46,566 nt of DNA from Bacteroidota bacterium (lineage in GTDB: Bacteria > Bacteroidota > Ignavibacteria > Ignavibacteriales > Melioribacteraceae): contig JAEXOD010000169.1 in assembly GCA_023447335.1 (NCBI GenBank), positions 1-46,566 of the forward strand, in the 5' to 3' direction. The position numbers were made by a program, and so were the translations under genes. The notes below the pieces were generated by a model. It did no database searches and was not told where the DNA came from. It was given only the letters and a program-made list of their open reading frames with translations. Below, in pieces: positions 1-8,373 of this stretch. The first letter of the stretch is position 1, and every line of letters starts with the position of its first letter.

Positions 1-1278
1 AATCAATACGGTACTCCATATGCAAATGTACCTGCTACTAAAGATATAATTATGTATGAAGTAAATATTCGTGCTTTTGGACCGTCAAATAATTTTCAAT
101 CGGTAATCTCTCGGTTAGATTCAATAAAAGCTCTTAATGTTAATGTAATTTGGCTAATGCCGATTTACCCTATCGGTAAGGAAAAGTCCGTCAACTCACC
201 TTATTGTATTAAGGATTTTAAAGGAGTTAATCCCGAATTTGGCACACTTTCAGATCTGAGACAGCTTGTTGAACTAGCACATTCTAAAAATATGGCAGTA
301 ATTTTGGATTGGGTGGCTAACCATACTAGTTGGGATAATTCATGGATAAGTAATAAAAATTGGTATTCGTTAGATCAATTAGGTAATATAATTATACCTC
401 CGGGAACAAATTGGCAGGATGTTGCGGAATTAAACTATGATAATCTTGATATGCAAAATGCAATGATAGATGCCATGAAATATTGGATATATCAAGCAAA
501 CATTGATGGTTTTAGGTGTGATGCGGCTGATATGGTTCCTTATGTTTTTTGGAAACAGGCAATTGAAGAATTAAATAAGATAACAACTCATAAGTTAATT
601 TTTCTCGCTGAAGGAAATAGAAATGATCATTTTAATGCGGGTTTTCATATAAATTATTCGTGGGATTTTTACGGAAAACTTAAAGAAGTATTTGCAGGCA
701 CATCTTCAATTGCAAATTTGTTTAATACACACTTAATAGAGTTTGCGTCTATACCCCAAAACGGTAACAAACTGAGATTTACTACAAATCACGATGAATC
801 AGCCTGGGATAAAACTCCGATAAACTTATTTAACGGAAAAAAAGGAGCTTTATCTGCCTCATTTATTTCAATCTTTTTGGGCGGTGTACCGTTAATATAC
901 GGCACTCAAGAAGTTGGTGTTGCAAATAATGTGCCTTTTTTTAACAATACGAATACAGATTGGTCTGCAAATTATGATATGTTTTCCGAATATAAAAAGC
1001 TATTATCATTATACTCCGGTGATCCGATAAATAAAGTTAAAACTATAAACACATACTATAATAATTCAATAGTTGCTTTTTCAAAAAATATAAACAAAGA
1101 TTATATTATTTATTTAGCTAACATAAAGAATTCAACCCAAAACTTTACATTTCCGTCAAATTTTCCTATAAAAAAAGGAATTAATGTTTTAACAAACAGC
1201 CCGATTAATGCAACCGGAAATATAGCATTAAATGCTTATGAATACCTTATGATTAAAGGTAATACTGATGATATTTAG
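1..1278 (+). CDS. Alpha-amylase family glycoside hydrolase (GH13), 5' end outside window
   Basis: Hydrolyses or rearranges alpha-1,4-glucans. The frame is open from base 1 with no stop before the first in-window ATG at 52, and the residues before it (NQYGTPYANVPATKDII) read as amylase sequence, so the true start lies upstream. Counting from the ATG at 52, the four GH13 regions are present: DWVANH (86-91), GFRCDAAD (153-160, nucleophile D157), LAEGN (acid E187) and TNHDE (NHD 246-248). The last ~80 residues look like the beta-sandwich C domain. No T9SS sorting tail is seen; secretion depends on the unseen N-terminus. It ends 13 bases before the convergent rrf2 gene. Exact specificity (amylase, pullulanase-like or other) cannot be told. 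Family assignment is secure. Confidence 0.9.
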   Translation, partial: NQYGTPYANVPATKDIIMYEVNIRAFGPSNNFQSVISRLDSIKALNVNVIWLMPIYPIGKEKSVNSPYCIKDFKGVNPEFGTLSDLRQLVELAHSKNMAVILDWVANHTSWDNSWISNKNWYSLDQLGNIIIPPGTNWQDVAELNYDNLDMQNAMIDAMKYWIYQANIDGFRCDAADMVPYVFWKQAIEELNKITTHKLIFLAEGNRNDHFNAGFHINYSWDFYGKLKEVFAGTSSIANLFNTHLIEFASIPQNGNKLRFTTNHDESAWDKTPINLFNGKKGALSASFISIFLGGVPLIYGTQEVGVANNVPFFNNTNTDWSANYDMFSEYKKLLSLYSGDPINKVKTINTYYNNSIVAFSKNINKDYIIYLANIKNSTQNFTFPSNFPIKKGINVLTNSPINATGNIALNAYEYLMIKGNTDDI

Positions 1279-1291
1279 GTTGAATTAACAT

Positions 1292-1744
1292 TTATTTGTT
1301 CGCTTCAAATTTAATGAACAGTTTATCCTCACTTTCAGTCAATTCTTCTAAAGTCAGATCCTTTAAAACATTATCAATAGAATTTTGAATTAAGCGCCAA
1401 AGAGATCTAACCGAACAATCTATTGAGTTATTGCAAATATCATTTTCACCGGCATGAATATTACAAAACGTATCGTCGAACAACCTTCCTCCAATAAAAT
1501 TCAGAACATCAATGATTTTGATTTTATCAGATTTTTTAGATAAAGTGTATCCTCCGTTTGCCCCCCTTTCACTTTCGATAAAACCACCTATTCTAAGTAA
1601 TCGCAACAACTTAGCTGTGTTATGTTGAGAAATTCCTTCTGCTTTGCTAAGCTCGGGGATGCTCACCGTCATCCCCAGCTTATGGTATTTTGCAATCCTT
1701 AACAACAATCTTATTGAGTATTCTTCTTGTGCACTAAATTTCAT
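1292..1744 (-). CDS. Rrf2-family transcriptional regulator, probable Fe-S sensor of the SUF operon
   Basis: A 150-residue winged-helix regulator. The N-terminal HTH region (KFSAQEEYSIRLLLRIA; recognition helix near HNTAKLLRLLR 41-51; wing ERGANGGYTL 59-68) is typical of Rrf2. Three cysteines, C94, C104 and C110, sit in the loop where IscR-type members bind a [2Fe-2S] cluster. The last spacing (C-x5-C) matches IscR, while the first is wider (C-x9-C). It is the last gene of the sufBCDS operon, 9 bases after the bacilliredoxin gene. By inference it senses Fe-S status and represses or tunes the operon promoter at 7543-7571. The cluster and target are not proven by sequence; NO or redox sensing is an alternative. 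Confidence 0.88.
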   Translation of the reverse strand: MKFSAQEEYSIRLLLRIAKYHKLGMTVSIPELSKAEGISQHNTAKLLRLLRIGGFIESERGANGGYTLSKKSDKIKIIDVLNFIGGRLFDDTFCNIHAGENDICNNSIDCSVRSLWRLIQNSIDNVLKDLTLEELTESEDKLFIKFEANK

Positions 1745-1753
1745 ATTTATAAA

Positions 1754-2281
1754 TTAGTTTAAAGGAATCTTTGAACCGCATGCTTTATAATGCTCTAACT
1801 GTTCAAATTTTTCTTTAGTAATTGAAGGACCTTGTTTTACACAAAATTTATCAAAAGATGTTTTTAATAATTCTGCCAAATACTCGGCACTATTCCCTTC
1901 GATATTTAATCTTTGTAAACCGTAAATTAATTCACCATTCTTAAATAGAAATATCGAAGGAGATGAAGGCGGAACTTTACTTAAATATTTGTTTCGTAAA
2001 TAATCTACAGCATCTCTATCTTGTCCTGCAAACACTGTAAATAATTTATCAGGTATTACTGAGTGTTGTAATGCAAGTGTTACGGCTGGTCTTGCACTAC
2101 CGGCAGCACACCCACATACAGAATTAACAAAAACAAGTACCGTTTTATCTTTGTTTTCTTCCATGCTTGTATTTACTGCATCTACTGTTCTAAGCTCCTC
2201 AAAACCAACAAAAGTGATTTCATCACGCATTGGCTGTACTGCATCTATATCGTACAACGGTTGTTTTTTTATATTGAACAT
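1754..2281 (-). CDS. Bacilliredoxin, BrxA/BrxB (YphP/YqiW) family
   Basis: A 175-residue thioredoxin-fold protein of the family that removes bacillithiol from S-bacillithiolated proteins. The active-site CGC motif lies in SVCGCAAGSARPA (C56, C58), and the short downstream segment PPSSPSIFLFKNGE is the cis-Pro side of the fold. Length is slightly above the ~145 residues usual for the family, with extra residues at the C-terminus. It sits inside the SUF operon between the DUF59 gene and rrf2. That suggests protection of Fe-S assembly cysteines under oxidative stress (inference). A bacillithiol biosynthesis gene, bshB1, lies at 20194, so the cofactor is probably made by this organism. Which of BrxA or BrxB it resembles more was not resolved. 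Confidence 0.9.
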   Translation of the reverse strand: MFNIKKQPLYDIDAVQPMRDEITFVGFEELRTVDAVNTSMEENKDKTVLVFVNSVCGCAAGSARPAVTLALQHSVIPDKLFTVFAGQDRDAVDYLRNKYLSKVPPSSPSIFLFKNGELIYGLQRLNIEGNSAEYLAELLKTSFDKFCVKQGPSITKEKFEQLEHYKACGSKIPLN

Positions 2282-2340
2282 AATATATCCCTTCTATTCG
2301 AGTTTTCTCGATATTTATAATAATTGATTTAAGATACGAA

Positions 2341-2655
2341 TTAATAAAATCCTAAAACAAGTTTTGCTTCGTCGCTCATCATATCTTTATCCCATGGAGG
2401 ATTCCAGACTAAGTCAACATACACATCTTTAACTTGTTTTATTTCTTTAATTTTTTCTTTTACCTCTCCCGGTAAAGTTCCGGCTACCGGACATCCGGGG
2501 GAAGTAAGAGTCATTTTTATATAAACATTTCCTTCTTCGTCAATTTTTATTTTATAAATCAGTCCCAATTCATATATATCAACCGGAATCTCCGGATCAT
2601 AACACTGTTTTAAGGCTTTTATAACTTCTTGTTCTAAATAACCTCTATCAACCAT
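2341..2655 (-). CDS. sufT: DUF59/MIP18-family Fe-S assembly factor (SufT-like)
   Basis: A 104-residue single-domain protein of the MIP18/PaaD/SufT family, which assists Fe-S cluster maturation. Diagnostic segments are DPEIPVDIYELGLIY (20-34) and TSPGCPVAGTLP (51-62). The latter contains the conserved reactive C55, and VDLVWNPPWD follows near the C-terminus. The length is normal for a stand-alone SufT. It lies 9 bases after sufS and is co-transcribed, the same position as in many SUF operons. The symbol is given by family and context; a generic metal-sulfur assembly factor is the cautious name. Confidence 0.88.
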   Translation of the reverse strand: MVDRGYLEQEVIKALKQCYDPEIPVDIYELGLIYKIKIDEEGNVYIKMTLTSPGCPVAGTLPGEVKEKIKEIKQVKDVYVDLVWNPPWDKDMMSDEAKLVLGFY

Positions 2656-2664
2656 AACTTTTTC

Positions 2665-3930
2665 CTATGATAACATTCTTTTTACTTTTTTTAAACTTTT
2701 TATAAAAATGTCAATTTCTTCAAATGTGTTATAAAAAGCAAATGAAGCCCGCGCTGTTGCGGGAACATTAAACCTTCTCATTAAAGGCTGTGTGCAATGA
2801 TGTCCCGTTCTAATTGCAATACCGTCTCCGTCTATTAGCGTTCCGATATCGTATGGATGAATTCCTTCAATAACAAAGGATATAACTGAGCTTTTATTTT
2901 TTGCCGTTCCTATAATTCGAAGTCCGTCAATCTCCAAAATTTGTTTTGTTGCGTATTCCAACAGTTTTTTTTCATACTCCATTAAGTCTAAAATATTAAA
3001 CTGTTCTAAGTAATCAATTGCAGCACCTAAACCAATACCTCCTGCAATATTTGGTGTTCCTGCTTCAAATTTATGAGGAAGTCCGTCAAAAGTTGAACCT
3101 TCAAATGTGACAGTCCTTATCATATCTCCGCCTCCTTGATAAGGAGGTAAAGTATCCAAATATTTAGTCTTACCATATAAAATACCTATTCCGGTGGGTC
3201 CAAATATTTTATGACCGCTGAAAACATAAAAATCACAATCTAATTCTTGAACATCAACTTTCTGATGAGGGATAGCTTGTGAACCGTCAATTAAAACAGG
3301 AATGTTAAAATTATGTGCGGTTTCAACTATTTGTTTAACGGGATTAATAGTTCCTAATGCATTTGAAGTATGAACTACGGAAACAAGTTTAGTTTTCTCG
3401 CTTATCATTTTTTCAAACTCATCAATCATTAATTCCCCCTCATCGGTTATAGGAATTACTTTAAGCTTTACTTTTTTTCTTTCATTAATTAATTGCCAAG
3501 GTACAATATTTGCATGATGTTCCATATTTGTAATTATTATCTCATCATTTTCTTGTAACCATCCGGCTCTGCACATACTTGTTGCTACTAAATTAATAGC
3601 CTCAGTAGCCCCTTTTACAAAAATAATTTCGCTGGCACTCATTACGTTAAGATACTCTTTAATTTTAAGCCTTGCTCTTTCATAAGAATCTGTTGCTAGT
3701 TCACTTAAAAAATGAAGTCCCCTATGAATATTTGCATTTTCATATGTATAATAATGAGTTAAAGCATCAATTACTTGTTGTGGCTTTTGTGTAGTTGCCG
3801 CATTATCTAAATATACAAGTGGTTTTCCGTTAACCATTCTTTTAAGAATCGGAAAATCATTTCTAATCTTTTCTATTTCAAATACTCTTTTATCGGCAAT
3901 AATCGAATCCTTGCAATCAATAATGTCCAT
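2665..3930 (-). CDS. sufS: Cysteine desulfurase SufS
   Basis: A PLP-dependent class V-fold enzyme (421 aa) that mobilises sulfur from cysteine as a persulfide for Fe-S assembly. Visible features are the N-terminal YLDNAATTQKP (40-50), MEHHANIVPW (136-145), the PLP lysine in FSGHKIFGPTG (K241) and the persulfide cysteine in RTGHHCTQPLM (C379). These match the group II (SufS) type. The start lies 2 bases after the sufD stop, with a GGA-containing ribosome site inside the sufD end, so translation is probably coupled. No SufE or SufU/IscU acceptor gene is in this operon; the acceptor must be elsewhere or be SufB itself. Confidence 0.96.
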   Translation of the reverse strand: MDIIDCKDSIIADKRVFEIEKIRNDFPILKRMVNGKPLVYLDNAATTQKPQQVIDALTHYYTYENANIHRGLHFLSELATDSYERARLKIKEYLNVMSASEIIFVKGATEAINLVATSMCRAGWLQENDEIIITNMEHHANIVPWQLINERKKVKLKVIPITDEGELMIDEFEKMISEKTKLVSVVHTSNALGTINPVKQIVETAHNFNIPVLIDGSQAIPHQKVDVQELDCDFYVFSGHKIFGPTGIGILYGKTKYLDTLPPYQGGGDMIRTVTFEGSTFDGLPHKFEAGTPNIAGGIGLGAAIDYLEQFNILDLMEYEKKLLEYATKQILEIDGLRIIGTAKNKSSVISFVIEGIHPYDIGTLIDGDGIAIRTGHHCTQPLMRRFNVPATARASFAFYNTFEEIDIFIKSLKKVKRMLS

Positions 3931-3932
3931 AA

Positions 3933-5270
3933 TTAGATTTCCACTTTATGTAAGTGTTGAAAAATTTTATGATTTAAATCATCTTTAACTATATCTAATT
4001 TAATACTTTCTAATACATCCATTGCGTAAGCTCTGATAAGCATAGATTTGGCAGTTTCCTCTCCTATACCACGTGCAAGGATATAAAAATAAGCGTTTTT
4101 ATCTAATTGACCAACCGTAGCACCATGTGAGCATTTTACATCATCGGCAAAAATTTCTAATTGCGGCTGAGTATCAATTTTCGCAGTGTCTTTTAACAAT
4201 ACTGTTTTATTAGATTGATAAGCATTCGTTTTTTGAGCATCTTGTCTAACTAATATCTTTCCTGCAAATACTCCGTGAGAATTATCATCTAAAATACTTT
4301 TATATAACTCATTACTCATACAATTTGGTTTTGCGTGGTCAACAAATGTGTGATTATCTATATGCTGATCACCTTGACCTAAACTTAAACCATAATAATG
4401 ACATTCTAAATTTTCACCGTCAAGCTCACTTCCTATATCATTTCTAATAATCTTACCACCAAAAGTAAATGTATAATTATTAAAAACACTTCTACTTTTT
4501 TGTAAAACTTCAGTTCTTTCTATATGAAATGAATTTGAGATTTGGTCTTGTATTGTATAAATATTAACTCTTGCGTCTTCATCAACATAAGCCTCGGTAA
4601 CTGTATTATTCAAATATGCATTATCCCCATAACCTTGATAATTTACAATAATTGAAAATTCACTGTTTTTATGTGCAAAAATCAAATTTCTAGGTACGGA
4701 TAACATTTTCTTTTTATCACTGCCGGATAAATAAACTACTTGAATAGGTAAAGAAACCGTTTTATTTTCAGGTACCCATATAAATAGCCCGTCAGTCATA
4801 AATGTTGAATTAATTAAATTAAAAATATTTTCTTTTTTTAATAATTTATTAAAATGTTTCTCAACAACATCCGGATGATTTTTAACAGCGTTTTTTAGAT
4901 TTGTTATTACTGCATAATCTGGCACTTTGGTTAAATCTGAATACTTTTCGCAAAAAGTGCCGTTTACAAAAACTAGTTTTATCGACTCAATTTCATAAAA
5001 CTTTGATTTAATTTCTTCTTCTTTTAGGTCGATATCATCTGTATTGTTAAAAAGTAACTCAAATTCAGAATTAACTATTTCTTTTAAATTAGTATATTTC
5101 CAATCTTCGGTTTTCAATGTAGGAAAAGATTCCAATTTTAATCTTTCAAAAAAATCAACTTTTTCTGTAGCTAAAAATGTATTACTTAAACCGTTTAAAT
5201 TTTTAATATAAGAATCAAAATTATCAATCAATACATTTTTTAGATTAGCATTTTGGCTTAAATTTGTCAT
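3933..5270 (-). CDS. sufD: Fe-S cluster assembly protein SufD
   Basis: A 445-residue beta-helix scaffold subunit that pairs with SufB and SufC in the SufBC2D complex. The C-terminal half carries the SufB/SufD family core: GENLECHYYGLSLG, NHTFVDHAKPNCMSNELYK, and the highly conserved KCSHGATVGQLD, followed by YFYILARGIG and AKSMLIRAYA. The CSH motif corresponds to the E. coli SufD Cys/His pair implicated in cluster assembly with SufB. The N-terminal ~150 residues are variable, as usual for SufD, and include EDWKYTNL, a common SufD signature. It lies 14 bases after sufC and is immediately followed by sufS. Confidence 0.95.
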   Translation of the reverse strand: MTNLSQNANLKNVLIDNFDSYIKNLNGLSNTFLATEKVDFFERLKLESFPTLKTEDWKYTNLKEIVNSEFELLFNNTDDIDLKEEEIKSKFYEIESIKLVFVNGTFCEKYSDLTKVPDYAVITNLKNAVKNHPDVVEKHFNKLLKKENIFNLINSTFMTDGLFIWVPENKTVSLPIQVVYLSGSDKKKMLSVPRNLIFAHKNSEFSIIVNYQGYGDNAYLNNTVTEAYVDEDARVNIYTIQDQISNSFHIERTEVLQKSRSVFNNYTFTFGGKIIRNDIGSELDGENLECHYYGLSLGQGDQHIDNHTFVDHAKPNCMSNELYKSILDDNSHGVFAGKILVRQDAQKTNAYQSNKTVLLKDTAKIDTQPQLEIFADDVKCSHGATVGQLDKNAYFYILARGIGEETAKSMLIRAYAMDVLESIKLDIVKDDLNHKIFQHLHKVEI

Positions 5271-5284
5271 AGTTTTCTCCTTAT

Positions 5285-6055
5285 TTAAGCGTTAACTTCT
5301 TCAACTGTTTCAACATCATCTTTAATCCAATCGTAACCTTTTTCTTCAAGTTCTAATGCTAATTCTTTTGTACCAGATTTAATAATTCTACCTTTATAAA
5401 GTACATGAACAAAATCCGGAACGATATAGCTTAATAACCTTTGATAGTGAGTAACAACTACCACCGCATTATTAGGATTACGGAAAACATTAACACCGTT
5501 TGAAACAATTTTTAATGCGTCAATATCCAAACCACTATCTGTTTCATCTAATAAAGCTAATTTCGGATCTAACATAAGCATTTGAAAAATCTCATTTCTT
5601 TTTTTCTCACCGCCACTAAAACCTTGATTAACTGACCGGCTAATAAGTTTTTCATCCATTCCTAATATTGAAGATTTTTCTTTCATCAATGATAAAAATT
5701 CTTTTGGAGTTAATTCAGGCAAATTCTTATATTTTCTAATTTGTTCAACTGCCGTTTTAAGGAAAGTAGCATTGCTAATACCGGGTATTTCTATCGGATA
5801 TTGAAAAGCCAAAAAAACACCTTCTCTTGCTCTATCTTCTATACTTAAGTCAAGTAAATTAATCCCGTCTAGAATAACTTCACCTTCGGTAACTTCATAG
5901 TTTTCATGTCCTGCCAAAACGTTTGCAAGCGTACTTTTACCGCTTCCGTTTGGACCCATTATTGCATGTACTTCACCTTTATTAACCGATAAGTTTATAC
6001 CTCTTAATATCTCTTTTCCGTCTATATTTGCATGTAAATTTTTAATCTGTAACAT
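5285..6055 (-). CDS. sufC: Fe-S cluster assembly ATPase SufC
   Basis: An ABC-type ATPase (256 aa) that drives conformational change in the SufBCD scaffold. Walker A is GPNGSGKST (34-42), the signature is FSGGEKKRNE (146-155), Walker B is LALLDETDSGLD (166-177), and the switch histidine is H203 in VVTHYQR. The ETDSGLD variant and SGGEKKR signature are diagnostic of SufC rather than a transporter ATPase; there is no partner permease. It is located between sufB (28 bases upstream) and sufD. Confidence 0.97.
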   Translation of the reverse strand: MLQIKNLHANIDGKEILRGINLSVNKGEVHAIMGPNGSGKSTLANVLAGHENYEVTEGEVILDGINLLDLSIEDRAREGVFLAFQYPIEIPGISNATFLKTAVEQIRKYKNLPELTPKEFLSLMKEKSSILGMDEKLISRSVNQGFSGGEKKRNEIFQMLMLDPKLALLDETDSGLDIDALKIVSNGVNVFRNPNNAVVVVTHYQRLLSYIVPDFVHVLYKGRIIKSGTKELALELEEKGYDWIKDDVETVEEVNA

Positions 6056-6083
6056 TTATATAATCCTCTTTTTTATTTTAATT

Positions 6084-7517
6084 TTAACCGACACTGCCTT
6101 CAAGGCTAATTGCCAATAATTTTTGAGCTTCTACCGCAAATTCCATAGGTAATTCGTTAAAAACTTCTTTACAAAAACCGTTAACAATTAAATTAACGGC
6201 ATCCTCTGTGGAAATGCCTCTTTGATTTAAATAAAATATTTGGTCTTCACTAACTTTAGATGTAGTAGCTTCATGTTCTACTACGGAATTTTCGTTATCA
6301 ACTTCTATGTAAGGGAAAGTATGTGCACCGCATCTATCTCCCATAAGCATACTATCGCATTGTGAAAAGTTTCTAGCACCTACGGCATTTTTTCCTACTT
6401 TTACCAAACCTCTATATGTATTATTACTTTTACCGGCACTAATACCTTTAGACACAATTGTACTCTTTGTATTTTTACCTATATGAATCATTTTTGTACC
6501 TGTATCGGCTTGCTGGTAATTGTTTGTTACTGCAACACTATAAAATTCACCTACCGAATTATCCCCAATCAATAAACAGCTCGGATATTTCCATGTTATT
6601 GCACTACCCGTTTCAACTTGTGTCCACGAAATCTTTGAGTTCTTACCCCTACAAGCACCACGTTTAGTTACAAAATTATAAATTCCGCCTTTTCCTTCTT
6701 TATCGCCGGGATACCAATTTTGAACTGTTGAATACTTTATTTCAGAATTTTCCATCACAACTAATTCAACCACTGCGGCATGCAATTGGTTATTATCTCT
6801 TATCGGAGCAGTGCAACCTTCAAGATAGCTGACATAAGCGTTATCATCGGCAACGATTAATGTTCTTTCAAATTGTCCTGTTTCTTGATTATTTATTCTA
6901 AAATAAGTGCTTAATTCCATAGGACACCTAACTCCCTTAGGAATATAAACAAACGAACCGTCACTAAAAACAGCAGAATTTAATGCCGCATAAAAATTGT
7001 CGGTATATGGAACAACCGAACCCAAATATTTCTTTATTAATTCAGGATGTTCTTTTATTGCTTCCGAAATACTACAAAATATAATACCTTGTTCTTTGAG
7101 AGATTCTTTAAATGTTGTTGTTACTGAAACCGAATCAAAAACCGCATCAACTGCTACACCTGCTAATATTTTTTGTTCTTCCAAAGGTATTCCGAGCTTT
7201 TCAAAAGTTTTTACTAATTCAGGATCAACCTCATCTAAACTACTTAAAGTAGGTTTTTGCTTTGGAGCCGAAAAGTATGATATATCTTGAAAATCAACCG
7301 GTGGATATTTTACGTTCGGCCAGTTTGGTTCTTTCATAGTAAGCCAATATCTATATGCTTTTAATCTCCATTCTAACATCCAGTCCGGTTCTTCTTTTTT
7401 ATTAGAGATATAACGAATAACATCTTCATTTAATCCCTTAGCCAACGTATCACTTTCAATGTCAGTTGAAAACCCCCATTTATATTCACTTTGGGTTAAA
7501 TCTTCAACTATTTTCAT
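6084..7517 (-). CDS. sufB: Fe-S cluster assembly protein SufB
   Basis: The 477-residue scaffold on which Fe-S clusters are built. Conserved blocks include EPDWMLEWRLKAYRYW (43-58), IPKGVRCPMELSTYFRIN (192-209), YLEGCTAPIRDNNQLH with C235, and SQCDSMLMGDRCGAHTFPYI (C387, C396). C235 and the CGAHT cysteine match positions shown to be important in E. coli SufB. It is the first gene of the operon, and a candidate promoter lies about 25-55 bases upstream. The ribosome site is weak: a CGGAG is 17 bases from the ATG, too far for a standard site. The strong N-terminal family match (VEDLTQSEYKWGF) still supports this start. Confidence 0.97.
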   Translation of the reverse strand: MKIVEDLTQSEYKWGFSTDIESDTLAKGLNEDVIRYISNKKEEPDWMLEWRLKAYRYWLTMKEPNWPNVKYPPVDFQDISYFSAPKQKPTLSSLDEVDPELVKTFEKLGIPLEEQKILAGVAVDAVFDSVSVTTTFKESLKEQGIIFCSISEAIKEHPELIKKYLGSVVPYTDNFYAALNSAVFSDGSFVYIPKGVRCPMELSTYFRINNQETGQFERTLIVADDNAYVSYLEGCTAPIRDNNQLHAAVVELVVMENSEIKYSTVQNWYPGDKEGKGGIYNFVTKRGACRGKNSKISWTQVETGSAITWKYPSCLLIGDNSVGEFYSVAVTNNYQQADTGTKMIHIGKNTKSTIVSKGISAGKSNNTYRGLVKVGKNAVGARNFSQCDSMLMGDRCGAHTFPYIEVDNENSVVEHEATTSKVSEDQIFYLNQRGISTEDAVNLIVNGFCKEVFNELPMEFAVEAQKLLAISLEGSVG

Positions 7518-7542
7518 GTCTTCACTAATTTATACTCCGTTT

Positions 7543-7571
7543 AATATTTTCAATCTGGAAAAAAAAGTCAA
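7543..7571 (-). promoter_or_regulatory. Candidate sigma70-like promoter of the suf operon
   Basis: Reading the minus strand, TTGACT (7566-7571) and AATATT (7543-7548) are separated by exactly 17 bases and lie just upstream of sufB. Start of transcription would fall near 7536, giving a short leader. Half-sites resembling the IscR/Rrf2 consensus (AATCTTGACT over the -35 and GAGTAT just after the -10) overlap it, but they are too far apart to form a normal dyad. This is a by-eye call; promoters in this phylum can follow a different consensus. Confidence 0.4.
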
Positions 7572-7638
7572 GATTATTTGTAAAAAAATATTCTTATAAT
7601 TAAAAAACTAAATTTTTATATAAAACGTTCCAAAATTT

Positions 7639-8373
7639 TTATATATTTTCTCTCTGTTTTAAAATTTCATACAATAAAATACCGGCAGAAACCGAAACAT
7701 TTAGTGAATCTATTTTCCCTAACATAGGTATTTTTGCTAAAAAATCACAATTTTCGGAAACAAGTTTTCTTATACCTTTTCCTTCATTTCCCAAAACCAA
7801 TGCTAAAGGTATTTTGTAATCAATTTTAGTATAATTCTTTGCATCATCACTTAATAAACTACCGCAAACCCAAAAACCGTCTTTTTTAAGATCATTGATT
7901 AAATTATTAATATTACTTACAACGCAAATATTTAAATGAAAAACTGCCCCTGCCGAAGTCTTTTCAACAGTTTCGGTAATTTTAGCAGAGTTGTGGGCAG
8001 TAATAAACACCCCATCAACGCCGCTTCCTTCAGCAGTCCTTAAAATAGCTCCTAAATTATGAGGATCTTGAATTGAATCCAAAATTAGTACTAACGGAAA
8101 TTCTTTCTTTTTAGCTTTTTTAATAATTAAATCGTAATCAGAAAGTTTAAAATCTTGTAATAAGGCATATACCCCCTGATTATTAACTTTTCCTAAAACA
8201 GCTTCAATTTTTGCCGGAGAGATCGTACTAATAGATATATTTTTCCGTTTTGCTAAATTAATAATTTCGGTTATATTATCCCCTTTTACTCCGTGAGCCA
8301 TATATATAGCTTGAATTTCGGTACCCGATTTAATTGCTTCTAAAACCGGAATTCTTCCGTATATTTTACTCAT
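7639..8373 (-). CDS. rlmB: 23S rRNA (guanosine-2'-O-)-methyltransferase RlmB-like (TrmH/SpoU family)
   Basis: A 244-residue SPOUT methyltransferase, probably modifying G2251 in the 23S rRNA peptidyl-transferase loop. The N-terminal ~75 residues (IYGRIPVLEAIKSG; VNNQGVYALL) form the L30e-like substrate-binding domain of RlmB. The catalytic domain has the three SPOUT motifs: DPHNLGAILRTAEGSG, LVLGNEGKGIRKL and SLNVSVSAGILLYE. The start overlaps the stop of the preceding gene by one base (TAATG), so the two are translationally coupled. It is the last gene of the ptsN-hisS-unknown-rlmB unit. Another TrmH-family target is possible, but the N-terminal domain favours RlmB. Confidence 0.88.
   Translation of the reverse strand: MSKIYGRIPVLEAIKSGTEIQAIYMAHGVKGDNITEIINLAKRKNISISTISPAKIEAVLGKVNNQGVYALLQDFKLSDYDLIIKKAKKKEFPLVLILDSIQDPHNLGAILRTAEGSGVDGVFITAHNSAKITETVEKTSAGAVFHLNICVVSNINNLINDLKKDGFWVCGSLLSDDAKNYTKIDYKIPLALVLGNEGKGIRKLVSENCDFLAKIPMLGKIDSLNVSVSAGILLYEILKQRENI

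Noticed and set aside
6458..7290. Open frames antisense to sufB
   Set aside because: They mirror the sufB coding frame, have no ribosome sites and no family-like sequence.
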